Of a stretch of DNA of 64,000 bases, positions 1 to 7,914 are shown in pieces. The position numbers were made by a program, and so were the translations under genes. The number at the start of each line of letters is the position of its first letter. Position 1 is the first letter of the stretch. The stretch is from Anaerolineales bacterium (GTDB taxonomy: Bacteria; Chloroflexota; Anaerolineae; Anaerolineales; Villigracilaceae): positions 1-64,000 of the forward strand of contig JACKAW010000001.1 of NCBI GenBank assembly GCA_020634885.1. Direction: 5' to 3'. The notes beneath the pieces were generated by a model. The model was given only the letters and a program-made list of their open reading frames with translations. It ran no database searches and had not been told where the DNA came from.

Positions 1-165
1 TTCAAGCCGATTTCCAGGTGGTGCAAGTAAATCTTGTAAATCTTCTGCGTCGTCAAGATAAATTAATTTTCGGCGGGCGGTTCGTTGAATATCTTTCGGG
101 AACTTTTTTGAAACTTGACCGCGAAAGATTTTTTCGGTTTCATCGGATGCGAAAGACTCTATCAT
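1..165 (-). CDS. higB: HigB-like toxin, 5' part only (cut by window edge)
   Basis: This open frame starts at an ATG on the minus strand at 165 and runs without a stop to base 1, giving 55 residues of the N-terminus. It starts MIESFASDETEKIF, has an RKLIYLDDAEDL segment in the middle and reaches a PPGNRLE motif before the window ends. These match the RelE/ParE-superfamily HigB mRNA interferases, which start MIxSFxxKxxExxF, carry LxxLDxAxxLxDL and then PPGxRLExLKGD. The family usually has about 92 residues followed by a HigA antitoxin, which would lie to the left. It is the gene of the cassette to the left of attC-1. Assignment rests on motif spacing only; the catalytic C-terminus is not visible. 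Confidence 0.75.
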   Translation of the reverse strand, partial: MIESFASDETEKIFRGQVSKKFPKDIQRTARRKLIYLDDAEDLQDLLAPPGNRLE

Positions 166-222
166 AGCCCGATATTATCACGAAGCGATAATGTTTTCAA
201 GACTCAATTTCGGAAAGGGGCG

Positions 223-352
223 TGTCAACGGTTTGCGTTACCTGCGCTGGGGCGGGGACGGCGAAGCCGTCCGACTGGAAAAATGAAAAGGCGTAGGAAA
301 CTGCTTGAGATGGCGGCAGAATCCCCAGCGTCAGGTGCACGCTTTGTTAGGC
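223..352 (-). repeat. attC-1 (class A)
   Basis: Left box TGTCAAC and right box GTTAGGC in + reading. It is the 3' recombination site of the lipoprotein cassette whose gene is at 407-1108. It contains the class A inner hairpin GGACGGCGAAGCCGTCC. Confidence 0.93.
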
Positions 353-406
353 GTTTTTATGGTTGGGGTATGACGGCTCACGATTACGTCATCATACCCC
401 ATCAGT

Positions 407-1108
407 TTACTTGTATTCTGGTTTCACATTAAGCTCTTGATAATCATACTGTGGATTTTCAGGGTCTGAAAAATCAGTAATTAACGTGTAGTAATATTCA
501 ATTTCCTCTGGTTGGTTACTATACAGAGCCTGAACTAAAGATGGTTCTGACAGTTCAATCAATACACCACCGTTGCTGTAGGAAAAACTGATATTGGTGA
601 AATTTGTTGAGGATGTTTCATAACTTCCATCACTTTGAATATTTTCTACAAGCATAATGCTTGCTTCGCATGTTTTCAGCATTTGGTCTGCGCTCCCTGT
701 TTGCGGGGATTCATTTCCTTTATTTGCACACTTAACGTCTATATCATATGGTTTATCGGCGTTAACTCTCACCGACCAAACACGTTCTGTTTTGTAACTT
801 GTTAGGGTGCAAGTTCCGCAATTTTCTACAGTTGAACTAGAGGACAAAACAAACCATTCCCATTCTTCTTGTTGGGGAAGAGGGAAATAGAACTCTGCTT
901 TGTCAGTTGAAATTGTTGCATATGGGTCAAGTATTTCAGGTGTCGCTGTGACTTCAATTGTGGGTGGAGTTTCGGGCGTAACAGCAACTTCAACTGTATT
1001 TGTGGCAATAGGGACTACGGTTTCTTCAGATGGAGAAGTTTTTGCTGATTGACTACATGCAGTCAGGATTATTGAAAATACGAAAGTTAATGCTAATAAT
1101 TTTTTCAT
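407..1108 (-). CDS. Cassette lipoprotein, unknown function
   Basis: This 233-residue protein has a lipoprotein signal: positive N-terminus, hydrophobic stretch, then the lipobox LTAC with the lipidated cysteine at residue 18. A Ser/Thr/Pro/Glu-rich linker (about residues 20-62) follows, as is common in Chloroflexota surface lipoproteins. The globular part has four cysteines (NCGTC, KCANK, KTCEA) that could form disulfides outside the cell. I recognise no domain. It is the only gene of its cassette; the stop lies 54 bp from attC-1, and an AT-rich leader separates its start from attC-2. It is probably anchored to the outer face of the membrane; the function is unknown. Confidence 0.85.
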   Translation of the reverse strand: MKKLLALTFVFSIILTACSQSAKTSPSEETVVPIATNTVEVAVTPETPPTIEVTATPEILDPYATISTDKAEFYFPLPQQEEWEWFVLSSSSTVENCGTCTLTSYKTERVWSVRVNADKPYDIDVKCANKGNESPQTGSADQMLKTCEASIMLVENIQSDGSYETSSTNFTNISFSYSNGGVLIELSEPSLVQALYSNQPEEIEYYYTLITDFSDPENPQYDYQELNVKPEYK

Positions 1109-1217
1109 TTTTTTCCTCTAAATTTGGATTTGTTGATTTTTTTATTGGGAATTAATAATATTATCGAAGAGTTTACCTCCCTGTACATAAAATGGGTAAA
1201 TTATTTTAGTGACAAAC

Positions 1218-1347
1218 GCCTAACGGTTTGCGTTACCTGCGCTGGGGCGGGGACGGCGAAGCCGTCCAGCCAGAAAAATGATAAGGCGTAGGAAACTGCT
1301 TGAAGTGTGCGCAGAATCCCCAGCGTCAGGTGCACGCTTTGTTGGCT
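1218..1347 (-). repeat. attC-2 (class A)
   Basis: Left box GCCTAAC, right box GTTGGCT. It terminates the cassette of the membrane protein at 1366-2049. The unusual right box is matched by AGCCAAC at the other end of the same cassette (attC-3 left box). Confidence 0.93.
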
Positions 1348-1365
1348 GGCGTTTTGGAAAGCGCG

Positions 1366-2049
1366 TTACTTTTGTTTTGTGAATGCTCCTAATTTATACC
1401 CTGCAAGAAATCCAGACAAGGTTTCCCGAGTTTCGGTTTTTTCTCCATCGTGCATACGACTAATCGTTACTCCTACCAAGATGGCTGTAAGCGATATCGA
1501 ACCAACAATAAGAGAAACTCCCCATTCAATGAAATTCTGGGTGATAAGCCATGTTCCCCAACTCAATCCCGTTAATCCCCAAATTATAAGAGGGGAAATC
1601 AAATTTCGTCTGAATAGCGCTACATTACGTTGTCGATCAACTCGTTGAGCAACCAACGGCATTTTTTCTGTAACCAACATAAGGCATATTCGATAATGAC
1701 TTCGTGACCAATTGATTTTTTCGTCCTTCGCAATGCCCATAACTTCTCGAAAACCTTTTATGATTTCATCGGGGAAAAGGTCTGATGGAATAACATTTTG
1801 ATTGCTCTTGAATTTTTTCCATTTTTCAAAAAACTTGACTACCCAGCTGGAAAATGGCGACAGGATTACTCCAATGATGTAACTGAAAATCAAAAAAACT
1901 AGACCTGTTGTTATATCAAACGAAACACCGACTAAAAATTTTTGCGCTGGAGATAAAATTAATAAAAAATACAGCCCCACTGCGGCAAACGAGCCAGGAA
2001 AAAAATATGCAAGAAAATCTGTGAACGAAAATTGCTTGCTTAAGTCCAT
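1366..2049 (-). CDS. Cassette membrane protein, four predicted TM segments
   Basis: This 227-residue protein begins MDLSKQFSFTDFLAYFFPG. An upstream in-frame extension exists, but it is translated from attC-3, so the ATG at 2049 is the sensible start. Two hydrophobic segments lie near residues 13-34 and 45-70, and two more near 145-200. Between the pairs is a soluble stretch rich in Lys, Arg and acidic residues (about 75-140). The topology suggests a cytoplasmic loop between two membrane hairpins. I recognise no family. It is the single gene of its cassette, and its 3' end is 18 bp from attC-2. Confidence 0.8.
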   Translation of the reverse strand: MDLSKQFSFTDFLAYFFPGSFAAVGLYFLLILSPAQKFLVGVSFDITTGLVFLIFSYIIGVILSPFSSWVVKFFEKWKKFKSNQNVIPSDLFPDEIIKGFREVMGIAKDEKINWSRSHYRICLMLVTEKMPLVAQRVDRQRNVALFRRNLISPLIIWGLTGLSWGTWLITQNFIEWGVSLIVGSISLTAILVGVTISRMHDGEKTETRETLSGFLAGYKLGAFTKQK

Positions 2050-2078
2050 GTTCTTATCCTTTGTGTTGGAGTGAAGCC

Positions 2079-2209
2079 AGCCAACGGTTTGCGTTACCTG
2101 CGCTGGGGCAGGGACGGCGAAGCCGTCCAACCAGAAAAATGCTCAGGCGTAGGAAACTGCCTGTAAAGCGGCGCAGAATCCCCAGCGTCGGGTGCACGCT
2201 TTGTTAGCC
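2079..2209 (-). repeat. attC-3 (class A)
   Basis: Left box AGCCAAC, right box GTTAGCC. It terminates the cassette of the lipoprotein gene at 2237-2833. Confidence 0.93.
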
Positions 2210-2236
2210 CGCTTTTGATTTTACAATACTTCTCTT

Positions 2237-2833
2237 TCAATCTGGACCACCATTACAACCAGAAATTGGGTCACAATTTCCACCACCATCGCCGCCATCA
2301 CTTCCACCATTGCCACCGTTTTCGTTATTTTTGGGCGGCTTATAAGTGGGCTTATCAAACTTGGCGATTTCACTTACGCAAATCTCACTGCCATCTTTGC
2401 TTTGTGCAACCACTTGCCATTGATATTCACCACCAGCGCCAAACGCTTCCATGTAACGATCACGAAAAGTTTGGTCAGTTTCAAATGGGACAATTTCGCC
2501 TGAAGGAAGAATGATGTTCAAAACATACTTTCCTACTTCATCCATCGCTGTCCATGAAAAAGTGACTTTACCAACAGGCGGAATTTCTACACCATTAATG
2601 GGCGTTAACAGAATGACACAAGCAATTGGTGTTTCTGTCGGTTCTTCAATTGGTGGTTCTGTTGCAACTGGTTCTTCGGTGATAATAGATTCTTGCGCCG
2701 CTGGAACTTCGGTAACTGGTGCTTGCGTTGTAATTTCAACAACATCATCTTGGCTTTCCTGCGTAGGAGTTTCTGGAGCGCAAGAAACAAGAAGAATACT
2801 GATGAAAATAAAAATTGAAACTTTTGTTTTCAT
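2237..2833 (-). CDS. Cassette lipoprotein with FN3-like domain and Gly/Asn-rich tail
   Basis: This 198-residue protein has a lipoprotein signal with cysteine 18 (LLVSC). A Glu/Pro/Thr-rich linker to about residue 68 is followed by a single beta-sandwich-like domain (about 72-160), with the pattern PxxG..I....V.FSW......YVLNI and YQWQVVA typical of fibronectin-III-like modules that bind carbohydrate or protein surfaces. The last 35 residues are a low-complexity Gly/Asn/Asp tail ending in two cysteines (CDPISGC). It is probably extracellular and membrane-anchored. It is the only gene of its cassette. The fold assignment is from pattern only. Confidence 0.82.
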   Translation of the reverse strand: MKTKVSIFIFISILLVSCAPETPTQESQDDVVEITTQAPVTEVPAAQESIITEEPVATEPPIEEPTETPIACVILLTPINGVEIPPVGKVTFSWTAMDEVGKYVLNIILPSGEIVPFETDQTFRDRYMEAFGAGGEYQWQVVAQSKDGSEICVSEIAKFDKPTYKPPKNNENGGNGGSDGGDGGGNCDPISGCNGGPD

Positions 2834-2855
2834 AGAACTAATATTTCGGACTGCG

Positions 2856-2985
2856 GGCTAACGGTTTGCGTTACCTGCGCTGGGGCGGGGATGGCGAAGC
2901 CGTCCAACCAGAAAAAGGCTAAGGCGTAAAAAACTGCTTGGGATGTGCGCAGAATCCCCAGCGTCAGGTGCACGCTTTGTTAGAC
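2856..2985 (-). repeat. attC-4 (class A)
   Basis: Left box GGCTAAC, right box GTTAGAC. It terminates the PemK/DUF2281 toxin-antitoxin cassette. The rare right box is matched by GTCTAAC in attC-5. Confidence 0.93.
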
Positions 2986-2991
2986 CCCGTT

Positions 2992-3339
2992 TTATTTTTC
3001 AGATAACCAATTGGATAAATTTTTCTTGACACGGCTTAAGCGTTCACTTGAAATTTCACCAATTGCGCCAAGAAGAATTTCGCCTGACACAACTGCTAAC
3101 CGCCCAACTCGAATCACGCTTGTAACTTTTAACCCACTCTGTTTGAAATCTTCATCGCTGTCTTGAACAATCTCATCAAAACCCGTAATGTACTGGCGAG
3201 TTTGTGAGGAAATCATGCAAATTAGCCAATCATCATACTCCCCAGGTAACTTTTCCAATAAAAGAGCAGGACGTAATTTGCCTTCTTCAAGGTCAGTTTG
3301 AGGAAATCGAAAGACAACGACCTGCCCCGACTTTTTCAT
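2992..3339 (-). CDS. PemK/MazF-family toxin
   Basis: This 115-residue protein matches the PemK/MazF family of mRNA interferases. It has the early GxVVVFRFPxTDxxxGKxRPALLL strand-loop-strand that builds the RNA site, ICMISS in the middle, and SVIRVGRLAVV followed by a helical tail ending LSRVKKNLSNWL. Such toxins cleave cellular mRNA at short sequence motifs when the antitoxin is lost. Its start codon overlaps the stop of the upstream antitoxin gene by 4 bp, so the pair is translationally coupled. The stop lies 6 bp from attC-4. A toxin-antitoxin pair in a cassette array is commonly thought to stabilise the array against loss. Confidence 0.85.
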   Translation of the reverse strand: MKKSGQVVVFRFPQTDLEEGKLRPALLLEKLPGEYDDWLICMISSQTRQYITGFDEIVQDSDEDFKQSGLKVTSVIRVGRLAVVSGEILLGAIGEISSERLSRVKKNLSNWLSEK

Positions 3340-3548
3340 GCAAAGCTCACCTGAATATCTGAAATACTGTACAGAACGGGTTCATCTTCTATATCCCGCA
3401 TTGCTGATGTCAATGATAAAGAAGCCCATTCTTGTTTTTCTTGTTGTTCTGCCTTCATAAGTAAATACTGAACAAAATCGAACAATTCTTCCTGAAATGA
3501 GTACGGAAGTTTTTGTGCATATCGGTGAATTTTCTCATCAAGTGTCAT
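3336..3548 (-). CDS. DUF2281-family antitoxin
   Basis: This 70-residue acidic protein is the upstream partner of the PemK-like toxin. It starts MTLDEKIHRYAQKLPYSFQEELFDFVQYLL, the helical pattern seen in DUF2281 antitoxins (L.EKI...L.PE.....E.LDFVEFL). The C-terminal half is short and probably disordered, suited to wrapping over the toxin. The antitoxin-first order with a 4-bp overlap is standard for type II modules and ensures the antitoxin is made first. A leader of about 95 bp between its start and attC-5 is long enough for the module's own promoter. Confidence 0.8.
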   Translation of the reverse strand: MTLDEKIHRYAQKLPYSFQEELFDFVQYLLMKAEQQEKQEWASLSLTSAMRDIEDEPVLYSISDIQVSFA

Positions 3549-3643
3549 GGCTATTTACTCCATTATTTGCTAAAAGCGGATTACCTGAATTTATTTTACA
3601 CCAATAGCAGGAAGGTTTTAAGACTATATTTTGCAAGGAAGGG

Positions 3644-3772
3644 GTCTAACGGTTTGCGTTACCTGCGCTGGGGCGGGGACGGCGAAGCCGTCCAGCCAGA
3701 AAAATGCTAAGGCGTGAAAAAGGCTTGGGATGTGCGCAGAATCCCCAGCGTCAGGTGCACGCTTTGTTCGGC
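3644..3772 (-). repeat. attC-5 (class A)
   Basis: Left box GTCTAAC, right box GTTCGGC. It terminates the DUF4145 cassette. The rare right box is matched by GCCGAAC in attC-6. Confidence 0.93.
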
Positions 3773-3793
3773 GGCGTTATTGAGAACGATACT

Positions 3794-4432
3794 TTAAGAT
3801 GCAGAAGTATCCCTTTTTTCAATTGCTTTGCGACTACTGTCTGGCAACTGACCATATAATTGTTCGATTTCTCTTGGATGTGTAATTCTGTCCTCAACAA
3901 TATAATTAACCATCTTGAATAGGTTTAGTGCAATTTCTGGCGTATCCTCTATTTTAATTTCACCTGGGTGTACAGCATTGTTGCCAACAACGCGGCAATA
4001 ATCAAGGGCTTTTTGAACAAGCGGCGGTAATCCTTTTATTACAAGCGCCTTAATATCATCATTGATATTTTCGCCCTTTTCCCCAAGATGCCGCATTAAT
4101 TTTTGAATACATAATCGTAATAGTGCTCCTGAAGAACGCGGTGATTGCACAAAGACATTTTGGGCTTCAATGTAGTCTATTTTGCAGTCATCAGGAAGGT
4201 CAGGGTGTGGTGGCTCAATGGGAGAAGTTGCTGGGACAGCCATCTTCTCGGCATACCAATAAGATGGCTTTTGACAATGACTGCACACAGACATGCGAAT
4301 TGTGGTCTTTATAAAACCACCCCTTGGTCCTTGATAAAAGGTGTCTAACCATTCTTGGCTAGCGAATACACCACAGTGAATACAATGAAATTGTTCTTCG
4401 TTAAATTTTGGGGGATAATATTTGTCTTTCAT
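3794..4432 (-). CDS. DUF4145 domain protein with zinc-ribbon-like N-terminus
   Basis: This 212-residue protein has two CxxC pairs near the N-terminus (CIHC and CSHC) that could bind zinc. An aromatic PSYWY segment follows, then a helical DUF4145 domain (about residues 85-195) with the family features ARxxxxxxxx, LIxxGLPPLVQKALDYCRVVGN and AVHPGEI. DUF4145 is often found in restriction and other defence-associated proteins, but its activity is not established. It is the single gene of its cassette. A nuclease domain is not visible, so this may be a stand-alone regulator or adaptor. The family call is fairly secure; the function is unknown. Confidence 0.8.
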   Translation of the reverse strand: MKDKYYPPKFNEEQFHCIHCGVFASQEWLDTFYQGPRGGFIKTTIRMSVCSHCQKPSYWYAEKMAVPATSPIEPPHPDLPDDCKIDYIEAQNVFVQSPRSSGALLRLCIQKLMRHLGEKGENINDDIKALVIKGLPPLVQKALDYCRVVGNNAVHPGEIKIEDTPEIALNLFKMVNYIVEDRITHPREIEQLYGQLPDSSRKAIEKRDTSAS

Positions 4433-4465
4433 AATTTGTAAACCACCTTTGTTTTTATGTAAGCC

Positions 4466-4594
4466 GCCGAACGGTTTGCGTTACCTGCGCTGGGGCGGGG
4501 ACGGCGAAGCCGTCCAGCCAGAAAATGATAAGGCGTAGGAAACTGCTTGGGATGTGCGCAGAATCCCCAGCGTCAGGTGCACGCTTTGTTGGGC
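4466..4594 (-). repeat. attC-6 (class A)
   Basis: Left box GCCGAAC, right box GTTGGGC. It terminates the P-loop kinase cassette. Confidence 0.93.
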
Positions 4595-4601
4595 TGCATT
4601 T

Positions 4602-5105
4602 TCAAGAATAAAACGTCTCCAAATTTTTATTACATTCACTTGCAGGGTCAAATAATCTCATCTCTTCCTCCGTTGGAACTTGAATTATCTCAGCCCATCG
4701 CAAAACATCTTCATATTTTATGGGCGGATCTTCCATACCTCTACGCTGAATGCGCTCGAAAAGAACTTCAGAAGTAGCGGACAAGTAATGCAATTCAACA
4801 GCAGCGCCGAGTTTGCGCGCGCCCTCACGCAATGTGTCTCGCTCGGATTTTCCCCATGTCCCCCATTCGATAATGACCACGAGACCGAGTTTGAGTAATT
4901 TTTGACCTAACTTCCATTGTAGTGCTTCAATCCTTGCTCGACTTTCTTCATCGTAAAGATTGATAGAAAGCGTGTCCATCCAATCATCTGGAGAAAGGCG
5001 AACAGCATCTAGGCTTTCCTCAAGGCATTTTGCTAAAGTTGTTTTTCCTGAGCCTGGTAGACCGCAAACGATAATTAATCTAGCGTTATTATTTAACTTT
5101 TTCAT
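4602..5105 (-). CDS. AAA_33-type P-loop kinase
   Basis: This 167-residue protein has a Walker A motif GLPGSGKTT at residues 15-23, an RLSPDDWM motif where many small-molecule kinases keep a catalytic aspartate, a VVIIEWGTW strand in the Walker B position, and a lid-like RIQRRGMEDPP. The architecture fits AAA_33/zeta-toxin-like or chloramphenicol-phosphotransferase-like ATP-dependent kinases that phosphorylate a small molecule; the substrate cannot be read. The frame stays open into attC-7, but the ATG at 5105 (MKKLNNN) is the natural start because the extra residues come from the recombination site. It is the single gene of its cassette. Confidence 0.83.
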   Translation of the reverse strand: MKKLNNNARLIIVCGLPGSGKTTLAKCLEESLDAVRLSPDDWMDTLSINLYDEESRARIEALQWKLGQKLLKLGLVVIIEWGTWGKSERDTLREGARKLGAAVELHYLSATSEVLFERIQRRGMEDPPIKYEDVLRWAEIIQVPTEEEMRLFDPASECNKNLETFYS

Positions 5106-5141
5106 TATGTTTTCAAGACTTGATTCACATTTACGCCAGCA

Positions 5142-5270
5142 GCCCAACGGCTTGCGTTACCTGCGTGTGGGCGGGCGTGGATTCGCTTTGGGAGCAGGAA
5201 AAACCCGAAGCCAGAAAAATGCTCGAAAATGCCGCAGACTCCCACACGTCAGGTGCACGCTTTGTTAGCC
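5142..5270 (-). repeat. attC-7 (class B)
   Basis: Left box GCCCAAC, right box GTTAGCC. The inner arms read GTGTGGGCGGGCGTGG and CCCACACGTCAGG instead of the class A GCTGGGG arms. It terminates the CDF transporter cassette. Confidence 0.93.
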
Positions 5271-5288
5271 GCCGTTTTTGTTAATGGA

Positions 5289-6083
5289 CTACTTTGCAAT
5301 TTGCAATATACGATATGCGCCACGCGCCACAATAATAAATACGATTGCGCCTACAACCAAATCGGGAATTTTGGAGTTTGTTACAAACACCAATACACCA
5401 GCAAGAATAACGCCAAGATTGATAATGACATCATTGGATGTAAAAATCATGCTGGCTTGCATATGGGCTTCTGTGTTTTTACTTTTTTGAAGTAAATACA
5501 AACTGGTTGCATTTCCAATCAATGCAAGTCCTGAAATTACAATCATTGTTTGGAAAGCGGGAACATCGCCAAGCCCAAGAAAACGCCTAATGACTTCGGT
5601 TATGCCAAAGATTGCCAGAACAATTTGGAAATATCCACTTGCTTTGGCGATATTCTTTTTCTTAGCAACCGTTCCACCAATTGCAAAAAGAGCAAGCCCG
5701 TACACAAGGCTGTCTGCAAGCATATCTAAACTATCTGCAACAAGCCCCATTGAATTGGAGATGAACCCCGTCAATATTTCAAGTGCAAAAAAGAAAAAGT
5801 TAATAGATAGAACCTGCCACAATAATTTCTGCTCTAGATTAGCATTGTCAACTGGCGCAGACTCACTCGTTGTGCTACTTTCAACTAAAGTTGTATCGAG
5901 TTGTAAACTGTTAAGTGCTTCAAAAATTAATTGATAATCGCCCGTGTGGAAAACATCTAATTTGCGATTGGACAAATCAAACTGCAAAGAGGATATATTG
6001 CTGACTTCTTGAAGTTTCAGCCGTACTAATTGTTCTTCAGATGCACAGTCCATTTGCTGGACAGCGAAGGTTGTTTTTTGCAT
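5289..6083 (-). CDS. CDF-family cation transporter with HMA-like N-terminus
   Basis: This 264-residue membrane protein begins with a heavy-metal-associated-like fold (about residues 1-65) with MDCASEE where HMA domains have MxCxxC. Five to six transmembrane helices follow. ADSLDMLADS carries the aspartates of the CDF metal site, but the second half has SNDVIIN where classical members have HxxxD. Cation diffusion facilitators export divalent metals by proton antiport. The single HMA cysteine suggests a sensing role or a non-thiol metal site. It is the only gene of its cassette. A metal-efflux trait is easy to select, which fits cassette cargo. The substrate metal is not known. Confidence 0.85.
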   Translation of the reverse strand: MQKTTFAVQQMDCASEEQLVRLKLQEVSNISSLQFDLSNRKLDVFHTGDYQLIFEALNSLQLDTTLVESSTTSESAPVDNANLEQKLLWQVLSINFFFFALEILTGFISNSMGLVADSLDMLADSLVYGLALFAIGGTVAKKKNIAKASGYFQIVLAIFGITEVIRRFLGLGDVPAFQTMIVISGLALIGNATSLYLLQKSKNTEAHMQASMIFTSNDVIINLGVILAGVLVFVTNSKIPDLVVGAIVFIIVARGAYRILQIAK

Positions 6084-6116
6084 ACTTTACTCCAATTTTT
6101 ATTTTGCAGGACAGGC

Positions 6117-6246
6117 GGCTAACGGTTTGCGTTACCTGCGCTGGGGCGGGGACGGCGAAGCCGTCCAGCCAGAAAAAGGCTCAGGCGTAGAAAACTGCTT
6201 GAAGTGTGCGCAGAATCCCCAGCGTCAGGTGCACGCTTTGTTGGGC
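6117..6246 (-). repeat. attC-8 (class A)
   Basis: Left box GGCTAAC, right box GTTGGGC. It terminates the cassette with the small membrane protein at 6340-6708. Confidence 0.93.
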
Positions 6247-6339
6247 AACCTGCTGGCTGACTACAACCTTTGCTGAAAAAAAAGACATTGTTGTAAATAA
6301 ATTTGTGTTTTGCAGTAACCTTTACAACTATCAAAAATT

Positions 6340-6708
6340 CTACTTCCCTTTAAGCAATGAGGCAATCGTATTCCACAATCCAATAATTCCACCAAGAATC
6401 ATGCCTATTCCTATAAATACCATCCGAGTTGAAAGCCGATTGCCGCTACCATCGTGGTCTATGATTGAAATACCAAACACTATTGAGCCAAGCCCAACGA
6501 CTAACAAGCCAACACTAAAGATGATTAGCAAAGGACTTTGGCGGACTGCAATTTCTTGACCATGAGTTGATTGCACATGCCGTACAAGTTTTTCGGCGTC
6601 TGACCAAGGCATTTTTGTTTTTTCGCACAAAGTTAAAGCGATATCTTTGGGGTTATGGTGTTTTGCAAGTTCTTTGACGATATAAGCGGTAATTTCTTCT
6701 TGTTGCAT
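6340..6708 (-). CDS. Small cassette membrane protein with helical N-terminal domain
   Basis: This 122-residue protein starts MQQEEITAYIVKELAKHHNPKDIALTLCEKT, an N-terminal helical module (about 1-50) resembling short helix-turn-helix or docking domains. Two hydrophobic segments follow (about 58-80 and 95-117) joined by a charged loop IDHDGSGNR. The soluble domain probably faces the cytoplasm. I recognise no family. It is the only gene of its cassette. A 94-bp stretch between its stop and attC-8 contains no other frame I can support. Upstream, GGAGATACTT before the ATG gives a good ribosome-binding site. Confidence 0.75.
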   Translation of the reverse strand: MQQEEITAYIVKELAKHHNPKDIALTLCEKTKMPWSDAEKLVRHVQSTHGQEIAVRQSPLLIIFSVGLLVVGLGSIVFGISIIDHDGSGNRLSTRMVFIGIGMILGGIIGLWNTIASLLKGK

Positions 6709-6817
6709 AAGTATCTCCTCGGTGTTAGAAATATGAAAATTTGTTTGATAGTTACTAAAAACCTATGACCTTATAAACAATGATGCAATTCAAAGATGAC
6801 TTTATTTTGCACGGGTT

Positions 6818-6946
6818 GCCCAACGGTTTGCGTTACCTGCGTGTGGGTGGGCGTGGACTCTGCCTGGGAGCAGGGAAAACTCGAAGCCAGAAAAATGCCT
6901 GAAAATGCCGCAGAATCCCACACGTCAGGTGCACGTTTTGTTGGGC
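6818..6946 (-). repeat. attC-9 (class B)
   Basis: Left box GCCCAAC, right box GTTGGGC, class B arms (GTGTGGGTGGGCGTGG). One change from the common end: CACGTTTTGTTGGG instead of CACGCTTTGTTGGG. It terminates the DUF6602-like cassette. Confidence 0.92.
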
Positions 6947-6978
6947 GCTGGGATTGAACATAACACCTTTTCTCAAAA

Positions 6979-7737
6979 TCAATGTTTCTCAAAATTTCTT
7001 TCTCTGAGAATATACTGACCGAATCTCGGTCGTCCTTTGGCTGCAACCTGTTCAGGAATAGTATTGGCTATTCCTCCTATCAACTCGACGACTTCTTCAT
7101 TATCTTCAGTAGGTAAATGTTTTATCCATTTTTCTGCTGGTTCGTTCGGTTTGAACCACCAATAACCTTTTCCTGCTACGCAAAAAACAGGTATTGCAGG
7201 ATTCTTATCCGAATCCTTGTCCAGATTTCTATACCGCTCTAGTTCATCTTTACCAGATGAAGATAAATCGCTACTAAATGCAAAAAGTAAAGGAATTACA
7301 GGTGGGGTCATTCCGCCAGTTGGTTGATACAGGTGATTAAGTATTGGAGGCAAATAAGACAAATCTTGCAAGCGTTTAAATTTCTCAATAGTTGATTGGA
7401 TTTCGCTGGTTGTTAATTTGCTTTTTACTTCGATTGCATAAATACACGCTTCAACAGGATATAAACCAAAATTGGCTTCAAACAAGAGGGGCGGTAATGT
7501 TTGTTTACTGTAAATTATGATGTCTGTTTCTGCTGATAGATTGCCCTTTGAATCTGCTATTTTCCCTGACCCAAACTCTACATAGGGAGGAAGAATTGGT
7601 TGTAACATCTTTTGCAAGAAAATTTCTCTTGACCGTCCCCTAATACCAGCATGGTCAATTTCTGATACATTTCTCGCACTCACTATTGCTGAGTGAACAC
7701 GATTTAGAAATTCTTGCCTAATAATTTCGTTTGCCAT
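6979..7737 (-). CDS. DUF6602-like nuclease-fold protein
   Basis: This 252-residue soluble protein has GIRGRSREIFLQKMLQPILPPYVEFGSGKIADSKG early, then ETDIIIYS and a YAIEVKSKLT segment. The order D...E.K (TDIIIY then AIEVKSK) resembles the PD-(D/E)xK nuclease-like core described for DUF6602, a domain seen near defence genes. The rest is mixed alpha/beta with no recognisable module. Stand-alone DUF6602 proteins have no proven activity. It is the only gene of its cassette. The catalytic pattern makes DNA cleavage or binding plausible, but this is inference. Confidence 0.72.
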   Translation of the reverse strand: MANEIIRQEFLNRVHSAIVSARNVSEIDHAGIRGRSREIFLQKMLQPILPPYVEFGSGKIADSKGNLSAETDIIIYSKQTLPPLLFEANFGLYPVEACIYAIEVKSKLTTSEIQSTIEKFKRLQDLSYLPPILNHLYQPTGGMTPPVIPLLFAFSSDLSSSGKDELERYRNLDKDSDKNPAIPVFCVAGKGYWWFKPNEPAEKWIKHLPTEDNEEVVELIGGIANTIPEQVAAKGRPRFGQYILRERNFEKH

Positions 7738-7773
7738 TTTATATGAATATTTTACCGATGTTTTTGACTAAGC

Positions 7774-7903
7774 GCCCAACGGTTTGCGTTACCTGCGCTG
7801 GGGTGGGGACGGCGAAGCCGTCCAGCCCGAAAAATGATAAGGCGTAGAAAACTGCTTGAGATTGCCGCAGAATCCCCAGCGTCAGGTGCACGCTTTGTTA
7901 GGT
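7774..7903 (-). repeat. attC-10 (class A)
   Basis: Left box GCCCAAC, right box GTTAGGT. It terminates the alpha/beta hydrolase cassette. The rare right box is matched by ACCTAAC in attC-11. Confidence 0.93.
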
Positions 7904-7914
7904 GCGGTTGAATT

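Noticed and set aside
115..432. Small plus-strand frames spanning attC sites
   Set aside because: Many frames on both strands share the peptides GDGEAV, KRAPDAGDSA or RRRKLLE because they are translated from the attC sites. They do not vary with cassette and are shadows.
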